Of a stretch of 64,000 bases of DNA, positions 12,647 through 26,752 are shown in pieces. Position 1 is the stretch's first letter. Each line of letters starts with the position of its first letter. Both the position numbers and the translations under genes were made by a program. Source of the stretch: Azadirachta indica (Eukaryota; Streptophyta; Magnoliopsida; Sapindales; Meliaceae); contig CM040448.1 of NCBI GenBank assembly GCA_022749755.1, positions 12,832,481-12,896,480 on the forward strand. The letters are read 5' to 3'. Below the pieces are notes generated by a model. That model was not told where the DNA came from. It was given only the letters and a program-made list of their open reading frames with translations, and did no database searches.

Positions 12647-15600
12647 ATGTTTAAATCATGGAGGAACGACAAGAACAAGATCAAAGCTGTATTCAAACTC
12701 CAGTTTCAGGCAACTCAGGTACTAATTTTACATTGCAAAAGCAAACTATCTTTTCCTGCGTTCCTAAATTTTTAGTTAGTTTGTTCTAGTTTAGACTTAA
12801 ATCCAAAGTCCGAATATGCAAAAGCAAACCATCATTTCTAGTGTTACTGAATTCGTAATGGGTTTGTTCGACTTGAAGCTTAAATTGATTAGAAACCAAA
12901 TTTAGAGTGAGCTGAACCATGAAAAATGCAGTGTACGGTATATAGTCTAGATAATTAGATTGAAGCAATTTACAGCTTTAATGGCTACAAGGTCTCACCC
13001 GGTTTTGTATCTTCATTGACAGGTGCCCCGGTTGAAAAAACCTGCTGTGATGATATCTCTGGTGCCGGAGGATGTTGGAAAGCCAACATTTAAGCTAGAG
13101 AAAGTACCTGTTCAAGACGGAATCTGTATATGGGAGAATCCAATCTACGTAACAGTGAAACTGATAAGAGAACCGAAAACAGGAAAACTCAATGAGAAAA
13201 TCTACCATTTTATTGTTTCAACTGTATGCTGCAGAATCATCTCAGTTTCTCTGGTTCTTTCTCCTTCCCTCCAGTCTTCATTGGTGACTCTAATTCTTGC
13301 AATTCTTGCAGGGATCATCAAAATCTGGATTTCTTGGTGAAGCTTCAATTGATTTTGCAGATTTTGCTGCAGAAACTGAATCATTGACAGTCTCTTTACC
13401 CCTTAAGTTTGCTAACTCTGGTGCCATTTTACATGTTAGACCCTCTCTCTCTCTCTCTACATACAAGCATGCGCACCCACACATACACAAACAAAGATGC
13501 ACTAATTCAATACTTTCCCAAAAATTTTGTTTTGTTTGTCTAATGTTGGTCTCTCCATTAGTAAAGTTCTGTTATTTACCTCTGCTATGATTACCCATAC
13601 AAATGAATTATTCTTGAGACAGGTCACAATTCAGAAGGTGCAGGGAGATACTGATCAAAGGTGACACACTGAACATTAGCAATTAGCACTATGCATTCAG
13701 CATCACTCACTTTTGATGTCTTTTTTCTCAAAAAAAAAAAATATTGGAGTTGCTTCCTATAGCCTTCCTCAATTATTTACAAAATTTACATTGTCCTCTC
13801 AGATATATTGAAGAAAATGGAGATACAACACTTCAACAACAGAACAATTACAATACAAATGGAAAGGAACAAAATTTTGCAGAAGTAAGGTCTCACATCA
13901 TCTTACCTTGACCATTGTCTTTTAGAACAGTTTATGAAGTGTCAAAGGCCATGCCAACTAAAAAGGACTTTAGGAGTACCAAATTAGAAAACACATTGCC
14001 TATTCTGCAAGGTTGTGATAAGATGGTTTTTTTTTTTTTTTTTTTTTTTTCTGTCACAGGACGGGTGCTTGAATATGAGCACATCTCAGAATGCTGAACA
14101 GATAGGCAACCTCAGAGCATCTATTCGCCCTGGTACTACATTGGCATCATGGTGGGAAACCAGCTCTGACCAGAATACTGAACAAGACCCTGCAACCTTA
14201 CAGTCACCTATCAAACAAAATTCCATGCTGCAGGGGGGGAATTAAAACCAATAACCATGCACATCAGAGATCAAACACAGACTGGTCAGTTGGTTCAATT
14301 TCAGATGGAAGTTTAGTTGACTCCACAAATGGCCCTGATGATAATCTTCCAAGAGAATGGCAAGAGGCTTCAGATATTTCTGTTGAGAAACTAAAAGATG
14401 AAATTGCTACTATGATGAGGCAGGCAGAACTATCAGACCTAGAATTACAATCTCTTCAAAAACAGGTTGCAAAGGAGAGTAAACGAGCACAGGATCAAAC
14501 AAAACAAATCATTAGCCTCAGTGAAGAAAGAGATATACTGAAAATGGAATGTGAACAACTCAGGAAACAGAACTGTATTGATGATGCAGAAGTTGAAAGC
14601 CAATTGCAATCTGAGAATGAGCATTTAAGGGTTCTTCAAGAAGAAATCAGACAGGAGCTTAATCATGAAAAAGAACTGAGTTCAAATCTTCGGTTGCAGC
14701 TGCAGAAGACACAAGATTCAAACACTGAGTTGATTCTTGCAGTGAAAGACCTCAATGATATGTTGGACCAAAAAGATATAGAAATATCTACACTCTCCAG
14801 CAAGTTAGAAAAAAGTAAATTTGCTAGAGAGGATCAAGGAAAAGTTGGGAAACAAAATGTGGGTGAAGATGAACACCAATTAGCACTTGAAGCACTGGCA
14901 AAGGAGCAAAAAAACAAGGAAGTAGGCAGGTTGAAGCAAAAAATCAGTGACCAGAGTGGTGAAATAGAGTTTTACAAGAAACATTCAGAAGATCTAGAGA
15001 TTTATATAAAACAACTGATAGAGGACTGTGAAGTCTTAAAACAAGAAAATCATTCTCTCTCTTCAGAGTTGGAGCAAAATCAACAGCAAAATTCAATGAA
15101 GACAAGAGAAAGCTTAGAATATTTGGCAACTATAGAAGAACTTGAATCCCAAGTAGAGAGATTGGAGGACAAAATCAAGCAGCAATCACAAGAATACTCG
15201 GAATCATTAATTTCCATTAATGAACTTGAATGTCAGGTTAAAGAATTGAAGCGAGAATTGGAGAAGCAGGCGCAAGAATTTGAAGATGATCTCGATGCTT
15301 TGACACGTGTCAAAACAGAGCAGGAACAGAGGGCCATCCGAGCAGAGGAGGCCCTGAGAAAGACAAGATGGAAAAATGCTGTTACAGCTGAGCGACTTCA
15401 GGAAGAATTCAAAAGGCTTTCTGTGGAAATGGCATCAAAGTTAGATGAGAATGAGAAGCTGGCAATGAAAGCACAGGAAGAAGCAAATGAACTGCGTATG
15501 CAGAAAAGAAACCTGGAAGAAATGCTACAGAAAGCCATAGATGAACTCAGTTTGATTAAGAACCAGAATGGATTTGAACTGCAAGAGCTTTCAAACAAAA

Positions 15601-16984
15601 TAGATCTAAAAGAAAAACAAATAGAGCAGTTATCTTTGGAATTAGATCACAAGTCCAACAAACTTGAACAAGCAGAAAAGAGTGAGGCACAAAAACATGA
15701 AGCTTTCTCGGTGGAGATCCACATGCTCAGAACCAAGATCGAGAAGCTTAAAAGGGAGCAGCATAACTTCTCTAAACATGCAAAGTTGAGAGATAACACT
15801 GAACCAACAGAATCAACAAGTGAAACTGATATTCTGATACAAAGATGGAATAGAGAAAGAGATGACTTGGAGAAAAATTTCGCTTTGGCAAAGAAGGAAG
15901 CAGAAAAAGCACATGAAGAATTAATCTCTTTGAGATATTTAAAGGATGAAAAGGAGATGATGATTGGAAACTTGCAGGCAGAAGTGCAGAATCTTAGGGT
16001 CCAGAAAGATGAACTGAAAAATAGATTGATCGACCAAAAATCAGAGAAAGATAACCTGACAAAACAGGTATGCCAATTAAAAGATGACTTGCAGAAGAAG
16101 GAAGAAGCAATAACCAATGTAGAGACAGGATTCCAGAACTATCAAGGTCCAATTTCAGATGTACAAATGATGTTGAGTTTGAAGGAGAGATCAAGACTGC
16201 ATAAGGTGATTGCTCCACAAAAGGGCTTTAGTCAGAAACTAAATATAATAATACTCTTTTAAATATGAAATATAGAAGGATTATGTACACAAGCTACATA
16301 TCCAATTTATAACTAAACAATTCTCCATGGTGCAAGTTAATTACCTTATTCATACACAGTTGCCTTTGTCCAATCGTCAATTATCTTCATCCTAAAACAA
16401 TTTTCTCACCTGTTTTACAAGATAGCTAACTGCACTACAAGCTTATGAGTAAAACTGACTAGTTTTCCATGTCAATAGGATCAGTCGACTGAAAAGCTAG
16501 AAAGCAGCATGGAACAGGTTAAAGCAGCGGCTGTTGATGAGTGCAACCATACAATCAGGTGAATATCAAGTTCAATTCTTTTTGTCTCATCTTTGTATCT
16601 TATCTTTGTAATTTCCATCTAAGAACCACCTATTTATGTGAGCATGGTACATTAGATATATAGGTCATTAAGAAAGTTATATTCACTTCTAACCACAGTA
16701 TTCCTTTTTTCCTTTTTTATTTTTTTTTCATTTACAGAAAGGACAAACCTTGCTCTGAGAAAGGGCTGAAAGTCCTTGATTCTCATTCTAGTGATGAGGG
16801 CAACTTCACTGAACTGCTAACTGAAGTGACATTACTGAAGGAAAAGAACGGACGCATGGAAACTGAATTGAAAGAAATGCAAGAGAGATATTCAGAAATA
16901 AGTCTCAAATTTGCTGAGGTCGAAGGTGAAAGGCAACAACTTGTAATGACTGTACGAAACCTCAAGAATGGTAAAAAGAATTAG
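12647..16984 (+). pseudogene. NT-type C2 / long coiled-coil 'myosin heavy chain-related' protein, frame broken
   Basis: Coding exons are 12647-12718, 13023-13223, 13312-13434, 13623-13660, 13803-13884, 14060-16205, 16479-16558 and 16738-16984. Residues 1 to about 145 form an EEIG1/EHBP1-type N-terminal C2 domain (MFKSWRNDKNKIKAVFKLQF, KIYHFIVST, GEASIDFADF). The rest is almost continuous coiled coil rich in E, K, Q and L, ending TVRNLKNGKKN. Members are thought to be membrane- or cytoskeleton-linked tethers; their exact function is poorly known. Every junction is in phase except inside exon 6: a run of seven Gs at 14233-14239 holds one base too many, so translation stops at TAA 14243-14245 after about 233 residues. 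Without that base the frame would run to about 995 residues. The long frame downstream is intact and shows no other damage, so a recent mutation or a base-call error is as likely as real loss. The gene is convergent with SHOC1. Confidence 0.85.
14023..14050. repeat. Poly-T run at a splice acceptor
   Basis: More than twenty Ts stand just upstream of the CTGTCACAG acceptor of exon 6 in the C2/coiled-coil gene, forming an unusually long polypyrimidine tract. Confidence 0.85.
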
Positions 16985-18006
16985 AATCTTCAAAGATTCC
17001 TGAGTTGGATGCTCCAAATCATCCATGAGTGAAGTTGTTTAATTCTATTTTTAAGTCAACCATTCTTCTGTGGTGTGTTTGTAAGAACAATGGAAAGCTA
17101 AAGAAAAATTGATGTGTATGTTGTCAAAATGTAGATGCAGATATCAGTCCCCAATACAATTTCAAGGTCCATATCATGCAACTAAACAAACTTAAGTGTA
17201 ATTTTTCAAAGGTTTCATGCTTTGTCAGTAGCAAACACATACACAATCATGTTTGCATATATATATTTTTTTAAGCTTCTCAACTAACTTTAGTGATAAA
17301 GTTGATGTAATGTTTGGATGCCTATAGATCCAACGTTTATAGGTTACAAATAATAGTCACTGCCATCATTTTTTTTCCAATAAAAAAAAAAGGGCTTGAA
17401 ACCTTGAAGAAGATATTAACAATTACAGATTGAAGCCTTGTTCCTAACTCTTGATCTGGCTTTAAGAACCTTAGGTTTACAATTGCTATCGGTAAAAGGA
17501 GCAGGCTTCAACAGACTCAAAGGCATGCTCATGCGCATGCACACATTAAAAAAGAAAAGAGATAGAGATGCCTGCAGTACACTGCCAAATGAAACACTCC
17601 GTTCATGCTGTACAAATTTATTTCAGTGTGGATCCATTTAGTAAGCTCTCACATGAATGCCTAAGCATATCAGAAAAGTCAGTTCAATATTTTTTTTTTG
17701 CTAACTAGAATATTAATACAATAAACAGGGTAAAAGATCTGACATCAGAGCTTACTTATACGAGCCCATTTAGATACATACTTCAAGACATGTTGCAGTG
17801 TCTGACAGCTTGACGCTGACTATTGCAGGCAGCGGACTAGATGATCTGCACACAATGAAAAGATTTAAATCAACAAAACTTTGTTATGATCAGTATGTTC
17901 TGGAAAGGAATAGATAGCATTGTCAGGTAGAGATTAATAACCAACCTCTAACTTCATTCACAATGTTCTGAGACTATACATCACACTACTCTTGTCAACC
18001 TTCCAA
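16985..18006. other. Convergent intergenic spacer
   Basis: About 1 kb between the 3' ends of the plus-strand C2/coiled-coil gene and the minus-strand SHOC1 gene. It should hold both 3' UTRs. No coding potential is seen; the open frame at 17438-17641 has no family resemblance. Confidence 0.6.
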
Positions 18007-21000
18007 TTATTGATTCTGAAATTTTTTTCTCATGCCCTGGGCATTTCCATCACTCCAGACCAACTTAGTTTGGGTGCCACTTCCATTCACTGCAAAAGAC
18101 AGAGTCTGCAGGAAAGTAAATGTATAAATATATGAAATATATATTTATGTGAATATTTCATGGTGGGTGTATCCCAATTACGCATAGCACGCACACACTT
18201 GACCAGAGCTAATCAATATGTACCTGTCTTGCTTTCTTGTCAATAGGGGTCCATGTTGGAAGAAATGAAGTTGAAGGTATTTTGTTCTTGGATGAGCTTG
18301 ATGATTGTATAGATCGTTTCTGCTTCTTTTGTTCTGGGAACTTCCCAGGATTGCTGCCTCCTTGGTACTTGAAAAATTCAAGAATGGATGGACTTCTTCT
18401 CTTTGTAGCTTTTGATATATTCCCTGAAATCCCAAAACACGGGGCAGCTGTATCACATGGAAGGGACTGCTGTCGCAACCTGCTCTTTTCCCTGATTCTA
18501 TTAAGAAACTCCATAGTCCAGGGTGAACCTGGTTGTGGATTGCCTGACCGAATGGCATTTGAGAGTGGGGTTCCTCCATAATGTGATATTTCTTCTTTGA
18601 ATGGCTCCCCTTCAGAACCTACACCTGTCCGCCCTAAGACCTTATCCAAGAGGTTTTTACGGTGTTCTAAAAGCAACTTGTCATTGTTACACTCAGTGAC
18701 TGGATGATCTTTACTTTGTTGAAAGACAGAAACTTTACCAGAACTCAGTATATCTGAACCAAAGTTGATCTCTGCAGCTGTTGGGAAAGGAGGGTGACTG
18801 TTTCTATGAAATGACAATTTCCTTGCAATTTTAGACTTCCTCATGGAATCATTTTTTATCTCAGGCACTGAAGGAGAGAGAGATAAGGACTTAGGTGCCG
18901 AAAAATTTTCATTACCTGACAAGGGGCAAGAAGTGAGGTCCATAACTTCACCTATAAAGTCTTCTTGCAGATTGCTAGATTCACTGATATTATGCCAATT
19001 CAAATCTGCCATCGTGGCAATATCTGATCTTTGATTCTGAGTCAACAATCTGTCTTTCAAAGAAAAATTGGGTTTATTCATTTCCTTCAAGATCTGAGGA
19101 CATTCTAAGATCCAAGTACCATGAGCCTCAGATACTCTAGAAGGCTTCATCATCACGTCAAAATCCACTTCCTGTTTTTTGCCAAACAAATCATTCAAAG
19201 ATGAACTAGACTTTTCATACTCATCAAACATCTCAGGATCTTTCCAAGAATCATATGGCTTGGATACTCTAACGGGATTCAAGATGCTGTTGGTGAATTG
19301 GTTCAATGGCTCAAAATGCAGAAAGTCATCTGTTGGTATGTCAATCTTGTAAGCATCATAGATGCATTTTTGTCGCTTTCTTTCAAGACCAACATTTAAG
19401 TGACATTTGTCGGAGTCCGCACCAGAAGATACTGAAGAAGAGCAGTCTGTCATTATAGATTTTGAGTCCTCACGCTCACCATATTTGCACAAAGTACTAA
19501 ACAGATTTATGCTTTCATCAGGAACATAATATTTTTGAATCGCCAAGATCCTATGTTTGTGTGAACACTCCAGGAACTCAATAAGCATGCCTATGGAAGA
19601 GAGCATCGCATGAGCTGTGAGCGGATTAACTGAAGGAAACTTGGTGAGGAATGATTCTGCAAGAGTTTCTGACTCGGGCATTTTAGGATATAGGACTCTA
19701 GTCAACTTAATGGAATGCCCAATGCAGCTCAGTATAATTTCATCAGTCAACTCAGATGAATAGGAGCAAAATAGCTGTAAATCAAGTCCCAGGCTTGCTG
19801 CAGCAGCATAGAGCTCATCTGACGATTCCATTACAGTACAGATGAAGTTGGTTTCACCCTCAAAAACCTGGAAAAAAAATAATGGAATTAGAATGCATAA
19901 AGTATAAGGTCATCTATAAATGCATCATTGACTGAAAAGTACTTCGACGATGGTAGCTTTAATACAATAATAAAGCATATTGCTCAATTTTCTTTTTTCA
20001 TCCATCCTGTCATAATAAACAATACAACAAGCTAATTGTCTACTCTCTGGCTTTAGACTAAATCCCAATTATTTAGAAGCAACAACTAATCAGATACTTT
20101 CATTAATATTCATCGCCGCTTCAGCTAAGCCTCAGCAAGCCAAGCATAAAACGATCATTGACTACAAACAAACCAAAGTTGACTAAATATAAATTCACTA
20201 TTAAACTAGTCACTTTGCAATTACGTTAAAGGTCCTCACTGTGCTAAACAATTGCTGCTTCAAAGTATCTTTGAAACTCACTAAAGCCCACTTCATCATT
20301 TTCCTGTAGAGACTGAACTTTTCTTACTGAAGAAATGGTTGAGAAGTAAAGGTCAAAATAGCAAAAATACATGCGACATAAGTATCAAATTACCAGAATG
20401 CAGGAACTGAAAGTAAAACTCAGCAATGTCAAAACATTTGTTGCAATGTTCTCCACATACAAAGGTAAGGATGAAGAAGTTTCATCTAGAGCAATTGCCT
20501 TCTTTCCAATGTTTCCAAAATCATACCACACCAAGCAAATTGCAGAACTAATTATTATATCCACAGGCAGATCTGAATCACGCTCCACAACCTGTACCCC
20601 TTGTTTCTCCATCGCCAGAATTCTTTGATATGTACGTCTTCTGGATACTATCATTTTCTTATCAAAATTTTGAGTGTTCACAATAATAACTGTATCAGGA
20701 GAAGACGGCATCCTCTGCTGAACTTGCTCAGATTCCATAGGCAATTCTGGACAAAGAACTGATGGAGGTAAACCACAAGCTTCTACATTATCTGCAGCTT
20801 CCCCTGATTTCAGGTAATCCCTGTCCCCAACTGGTACAAAGTTTAGCCGTTCATATAGCTTCAGAGCCCTCATATTCACATCATTCAGGATAGAATGGAA
20901 CTCTCCATCCTAGGATATGAATTATGTCAGCTTACTTGTATATTGTTACCCAATATGAATGCAGACTAGCAAGTGAACAGTACACAAGCAGATTACAACA

Positions 21001-24000
21001 ACATTAGAAAGAGGCAGCTACATTCTAAAATACAGCAACTATGTACGTTAGGAAGATGATTGTTCACAGTGATAATAAAAAGAAATTCAATCAATACTGA
21101 TAACTGAGAGGTTATTGACTACAGCCATGCTGTAGTTTGATTAACAAGAAGGTAATATGAACCCAATCATGAAGAGGAGAGACTTACCACTTCTGCATTT
21201 CGAGACATATGAACACCGTCACAAAGTGCTCTGGAAGCACTAGAGTCATCCAATTCCACCTTTAAGAAGTGAATGCGAGGCAAGCCAACAAACTTCGGGG
21301 AAAGAGAGGATATTCTAGATGAACCATATGAACCGCCATATTCCAAGATGAGGTTAAATTTGTTGAATGGAAAAGATGCAGAAACAAACCTTGAGAAGAA
21401 AAGAAACTTATTTTACATTGCTGTGGGAATCCTAAGTACTGAATAGTAATGCTATTTAATAATTAAAGCATAACTATGAACGATAGCAGAACATATATGT
21501 GCAAAAATATATGATCGGAAGACTTTCAGTTATAGCTTTGCAGGTGGCTCCAAATGATACTACATTTGACCTTTGTGTAATACACTAATTTGTTGCATCG
21601 GGTTTTTGGTAATGGGGGCAATTGAAGTAGATTATTACATGCTAACAGACATTTTCTTCCAGCAGAAACACACTTGTGTAAGGTAGTAAACAATCAAATG
21701 TAACACAAGGCCAAGCTTTTGATAAAATATTGTATTATTAAAACATTAAAGATAAGGAATAATAAGGAATAATTGTAAAATTCAGAGGGTCAATCATAAT
21801 AGTAATGCTTCCTGAATTTAAGGGTCAATCATGCTCATAATATCGAAATTTTGTAGAGTTTTGTTGAACTGTTTTAATCCCGGATGTGCTTTTAATGTCA
21901 TTCGAGCAACTTAGCCCAAAAAAGTGATAGGTTTTATGATATACTTAACCCTAGACCTTATGCATGCTCGTTGCTGGAGCACCTAATGCAATCCCCATTG
22001 AAAATCTAAAAGCAGTATAGTAAGCCAGATGAAAACCCAAAGCCTCAAAAAGCTGCAAATTCCGACAAATGGCATTGCCTTCACGGAGATTTATCATGCA
22101 TCTTCTAGGAGGCAAACCGCTATAGAGATGGCATGCTCCTTCCCCACTCCCAGGTGTATGTATATGGACACTAAAAAATAAACATACAGTGAGTTGCGGG
22201 GCCCAGTTTAGCTATGTATCCTCATTCAGTCTCTATGAAAATTTGGAACCTACAATATATACATATTAAATGGATCAGAAAAATAGAGATTTTTCACATT
22301 TTATACTAGCAAACATGTTCTAGACTCATAGATGAGTAATATGCTAGTGAAAGTAGAAACTTGTGCCATTTTTCTAGACTCATGTAGCAAGAACATCAAT
22401 AATAACAGTAGAAACAAATCACCCAAGTTTTAGCCCAACCCATTTTCTATGTGAATAACTGCATACTAAAATAAAGTGAACTTTGTTGTTTGAAATGTTT
22501 TCTACTAGAATCCTGAACCTTGTGAAATAGAGACGTCATTTAGTGTCTGAATTGTCAATATCATAATGCTGGCTCTATCTCCAAAATTTTCACAACACAA
22601 AATCAACCACTGATAAGCTGCACATGGCATATAAAATATATTTCCTAGTGAGGAGATTGATGAAATGCTATCTTTGAGACTTGAACTTACTCATGAGATA
22701 CCAGTAAGCAATCTGAAACTGGCAGGTCATCCATTTTAGCATTTGCAAACTGACTAAAATTAGTGATATCTGGTTGACCCACATGTGTACAAAAATTCTG
22801 CAATTCATTACATGATAATCCCATGGACATGACCAAACGCTTCAATGACCACCAGAAAGCTTGCTCTGCCAAAATCAGTACTTTCAAGCTACTCTGGGAA
22901 GTGTTTGACTGTAGAATCCCCTGAATAACAAGTAATGAGGGATGTGATCTTGTTATTTCCTTGTCAACCTTTCCATCTGCATCAGCAATCAATGACTGAA
23001 GGGAGCCTAATCTTGATTTGAAGCAGTCCTCACTTTTGCATAGCTTTTCTACATATAGATGAGCTGTATGGATGCCATAAAAACATGTGTACCAAGCCAT
23101 TTGTTTGATTGCACATAGAGTGACAAATGCCATACTGTTTTCATCTCTATGAGAGGTGGCTTTTTGAAGCATTTTTTTATTAATACAGTCCATTAACTGT
23201 TGTGTTGGAAGGCTAAGCAATTTAAAATCATCTGATGCTATAAATGAGTTCAGATCTGTCTCATTCCGCGCAATGTCTAGATAACTCTTTCTAAAGATAT
23301 CAATGAGAGCCACAATATCGTCTGACAACATTACTTTATACAACACAATATCCCACTGCTGCAATTGTATGACACTCGAGAAGCCAGTTGCCATCAAATT
23401 ACTGGAGCTAGCAATGGTATCCGATTCGTTTACTCCAGATTCACCATTTTTTCTGGTCACAACTTTCTGTGGATTCAAGAAAAAGTCAAGATCATTGAAC
23501 TCTGACATGGATTTGAATAAGAGTGAAGCCCTCTCAGCCTTTTTCTCACCTGATTGCTCTGTATTTATTGGTTTTGGAGTTTCATTATCTCTCAACTTAT
23601 CTGAAGAAACTCCTTTAAGATGACCAGCCAGCGTAGAAATTCCATTAAAATCGACGTTCAGTGGTTCCTCACATCCTTCCAGGTTTGGCCCACTTGAAGC
23701 ACCATCAGAGAAAATGAAGTCAAATACCAACTTCTCGTCATCAGAAGATACAAGATCAAAAACAAGATTGCATGAATCTACCTCATTAAACATCTTCTGA
23801 TGACAGCAAAAGATTTTAGAGCTGCATTTATCTCCCTCTAGAAGATGCCAATCCAAGTATATCCCATCAGATGCAGAAAAGGGTTTTTCCTTTAGCTCTG
23901 CTAATTTTTCCTCCAGAACAGCAGAACACACTGATCTCATATTATGATAATCAGAGAAAACGGGTATTGGCAAAGACTTGAATGCATCATCTATTAGAGC

Positions 24001-26593
24001 CAGTTCATGACTAATTATCAATTCATTGAAATTTTTGAAATTCATATCCTCCCTGAACATCCAATCACATGTTACTGATTCAATGGTTGTTTGTGTGCTA
24101 AAAAAGGCTTCAAAAAGTTTAGATGAGTCCACATCAGGCATCACTAACTCCTCGAATATCACTGAGCTCATTGACAAAATACAATCACCATCTGCCATCA
24201 TTTGATGATATTCAGAATTTTCCTTAAGTTGGGAAGATTCCATCATGCTTATAGAGTCCAGTTCATGAAACATGTCCATCGATGCCAGGAGAGGTTCAAG
24301 GCACTGCTTTGATGAAATATGATCTAGAAGAAAATCTGAGGCATCAGACTCCAAAGACCCCAAAATCTCCTTGCTATTAGTAATCATATTATCTTTTTGA
24401 GTCCAATGTTGACATTCTGATTTTTCAAGAACTGAAAGAAGTTCATCCTCGACCGATAGGCTTGTCAAAATACCTAGACTTATTTCATCCACTTCAAGGA
24501 GAGGAAACATACATTGGAAGAGCATTTGGTCAGGTGAAGAACCATCATCTTCCAAGCTATGAGCATTTTTATCCACATGGTAGTCCAAAGCAATATCTTC
24601 AACTGAATAAACTGATTCTTGAACCTTACTAGGATACTCTATTGGAAACCCCGGCTTCAGCATATCCTGCAAGAAAGAGCTGTGTTAAATAAGAAGCTGA
24701 GATCAAGGAAATCGGGAAAAAAATCAAAATTAACACACAACAAGAAGAGTGAGTCACTAGATGGTTCAAATATTACTACATTACTGTCAATCTCTGGGAC
24801 TTCTGAAATAGTCCAAATCTCCTCTTTCTCAGAAAGAGCAACATTTTCCTGCAAGAACAAAAAGAAATGCACTACATGAGCCAAATGGCTTCTAACAGAT
24901 ACAACCAAATTTCATCCAAATTATGTATTCAATAAACTTTAACTATACCAAGAACACATCCAGCTCTGGAGTCTCAAATTGAATTACCCCAAACTTGTGT
25001 GTGTTCTTCTCATCAGCAGCAGTCTGATCGTCCTTCTGCAGTGATATCAATTAAATATTGGGGGCAGCAAGGGAGACCCAAGCAAAAAATGATTAAAATT
25101 CTTATTCAGGGAAGGACTGTCATATTTTTGGATATCCAACCTCCAAAGCTTCGGATCCAAAAGCTCTCTGACTCTTCGCTTCTTTTCCTTCATGAAGAAT
25201 ATCAGTTTCCCTCTGTGCATCAAACAAACCATATACGCTTAATGGAAGACGCATAAAGGAAGAAGTACTGGAATTTATCAAACATCCTTTCAATTCAATT
25301 TCACAAAATTCAATAATAAAAGGTTGATCCAAAATCAATTTCTAGCCATTCCACTTTCCTTTAAATCGATGAAAGTATCTGCACACTTGCAAAGGCCTTT
25401 GCATAAACCTTCTAGCATCATGGCAATTAGTGTAAGACAACAGAATGGAATGTCTTGCCACTGTACCATAACTAGAAAAGAAAGAAAGACAGCGGTATTT
25501 GTTTTCATGAAACCACTTTTCACATAATTAGATTAAAAAAAGAAGTAAGAAGCAGTTCTCCTTTTTAAAATGCCGCAGACTACATTTACTTTTCATCAAG
25601 TCAAGAACCTTTGGATAACTGAAACTCTCAAACTATAAATGGCACACACTCTCAGATTTGTTCTTAAGAAACAGATGTAACCATTAAAAAAAGTATTACA
25701 ACTCTTATGTCAAGAATTAAATCTTGAGTAATACCACTGTTTTCAAATTTTGTATCTGAAGGTATGGAGCAGTGATAGCTTGTCATATCATGTCACTTTA
25801 TCCACGTCATGATGTGAAGCCAATATGAAAATTGAAAGAATAATAGCACTCTAACACTATTCTTATAGTCTGAATAATTAAAGATGTTATATATTTACAA
25901 TCATACATAAACAAAACTACGTTAACTTCAAAATCCATTTGAGATATTACTAATCTCAATGGCTAAAGTTTATCAATATGACAAGCCTCTTCATGTTTAA
26001 CATTATATTCAACCAACAATTCAATCGGTTTATCACGTGGACGCCACATAAAACAAACGTAAAATACACATATAACAACTATAATTTAATTTATTATAAG
26101 AAATTCAAATACAGGAACTGTTAGACTAGCTCTAATGCGACGTTGAGGTATGAGGAATCTAAAAATCTTGCACTTACGGTAATTCCAAACTGAAGTATTT
26201 AAATTGTGACGCACAATGTTCAATCTATCAGATTTTACAGCGTAATCAACAAAACTTAGAAAAATTTAATTCAAATTAAAACAGCTGTTTCACCTCATTA
26301 TCGCAGCCTTTTTGAATCGATAAACGTAGATCCTCAAAATCGCGATAATCAACATTGATTACTTGAGGAATTACTTCAGAGAAAAACTTGGAAAATGCAG
26401 AATGAATCGGCAATTGTTCGACGTCGAGAGAAACGTCAAGGACGGAACCGAAGCGGAGAATATCGTCTTTGCAGGCGGGGAGATGCGACGGAGATAGGTG
26501 AGGGACTGGCAGATTAAGGAAACTTAGGGTTTCGATTGGAGAAGAAGAGGAGGTTGTGGTGAAGTAGTCAGTGTTGAGAAAGCGAGTTCGCAT
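18007..26593 (-). CDS. SHOC1: SHOC1 (SHORTAGE IN CHIASMATA 1), XPF-like ZMM meiotic protein
   Basis: SHOC1 acts in the nucleus during meiotic prophase. With its ERCC1-like partner PTD it promotes class I (ZMM) crossovers; it is the plant counterpart of yeast Zip2. Coding exons are 26294-26593, 25141-25212, 24949-25035, 24777-24848, 22691-24666, 21188-21389, 20394-20909, 18224-19867 and 18007-18105. All phases close to about 1655 residues, close to Arabidopsis SHOC1. The start, MRTRFLNTDYF, and the end, TLSFAVNGSGTQTKLVWSD, match my memory of the family, as do VIQFETPELD (exon 3) and TKRRSPSILEFFKYQGG (exon 8). An XPF-nuclease-like fold lies around residues 960-1060 (VVERDSDLPVDIIISS). It lacks the ERKxxxD catalytic motif, as expected for a structural rather than cutting protein. 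A helix-hairpin-helix follows near 1145-1180 (FPSVNPLTAHAMLSS). The donor of exon 4 could shift by three bases, and exon 2 is the least certain exon. Confidence 0.92.
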
Positions 26594-26716
26594 TTCAGGT
26601 GGAGAGTAACGGAATGAATTTTAAATGTGGAATTGAAATTTTGGCGCTCGGGTTTTTGTTTGGCCGGCACATTTAGGCGCGGGCACTTTACTAGGTGCCC
26701 GCAACGAATCTTGGAG

Positions 26717-26720
<4 letters not shown>

Positions 26721-26749
<29 letters not shown>
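26721..26749. repeat. (TA)n microsatellite upstream of SHOC1
   Basis: A perfect TA run of about 29 bases, some 130 bases upstream of the SHOC1 ATG. Confidence 0.9.

Positions 26750-26752
<3 letters not shown>

Noticed and set aside
15647..16117. 156-codon antisense open frame with a Phe/Ser-rich product
   Set aside because: It is the mirror of the Glu/Lys-rich coiled-coil coding strand, a typical shadow frame.
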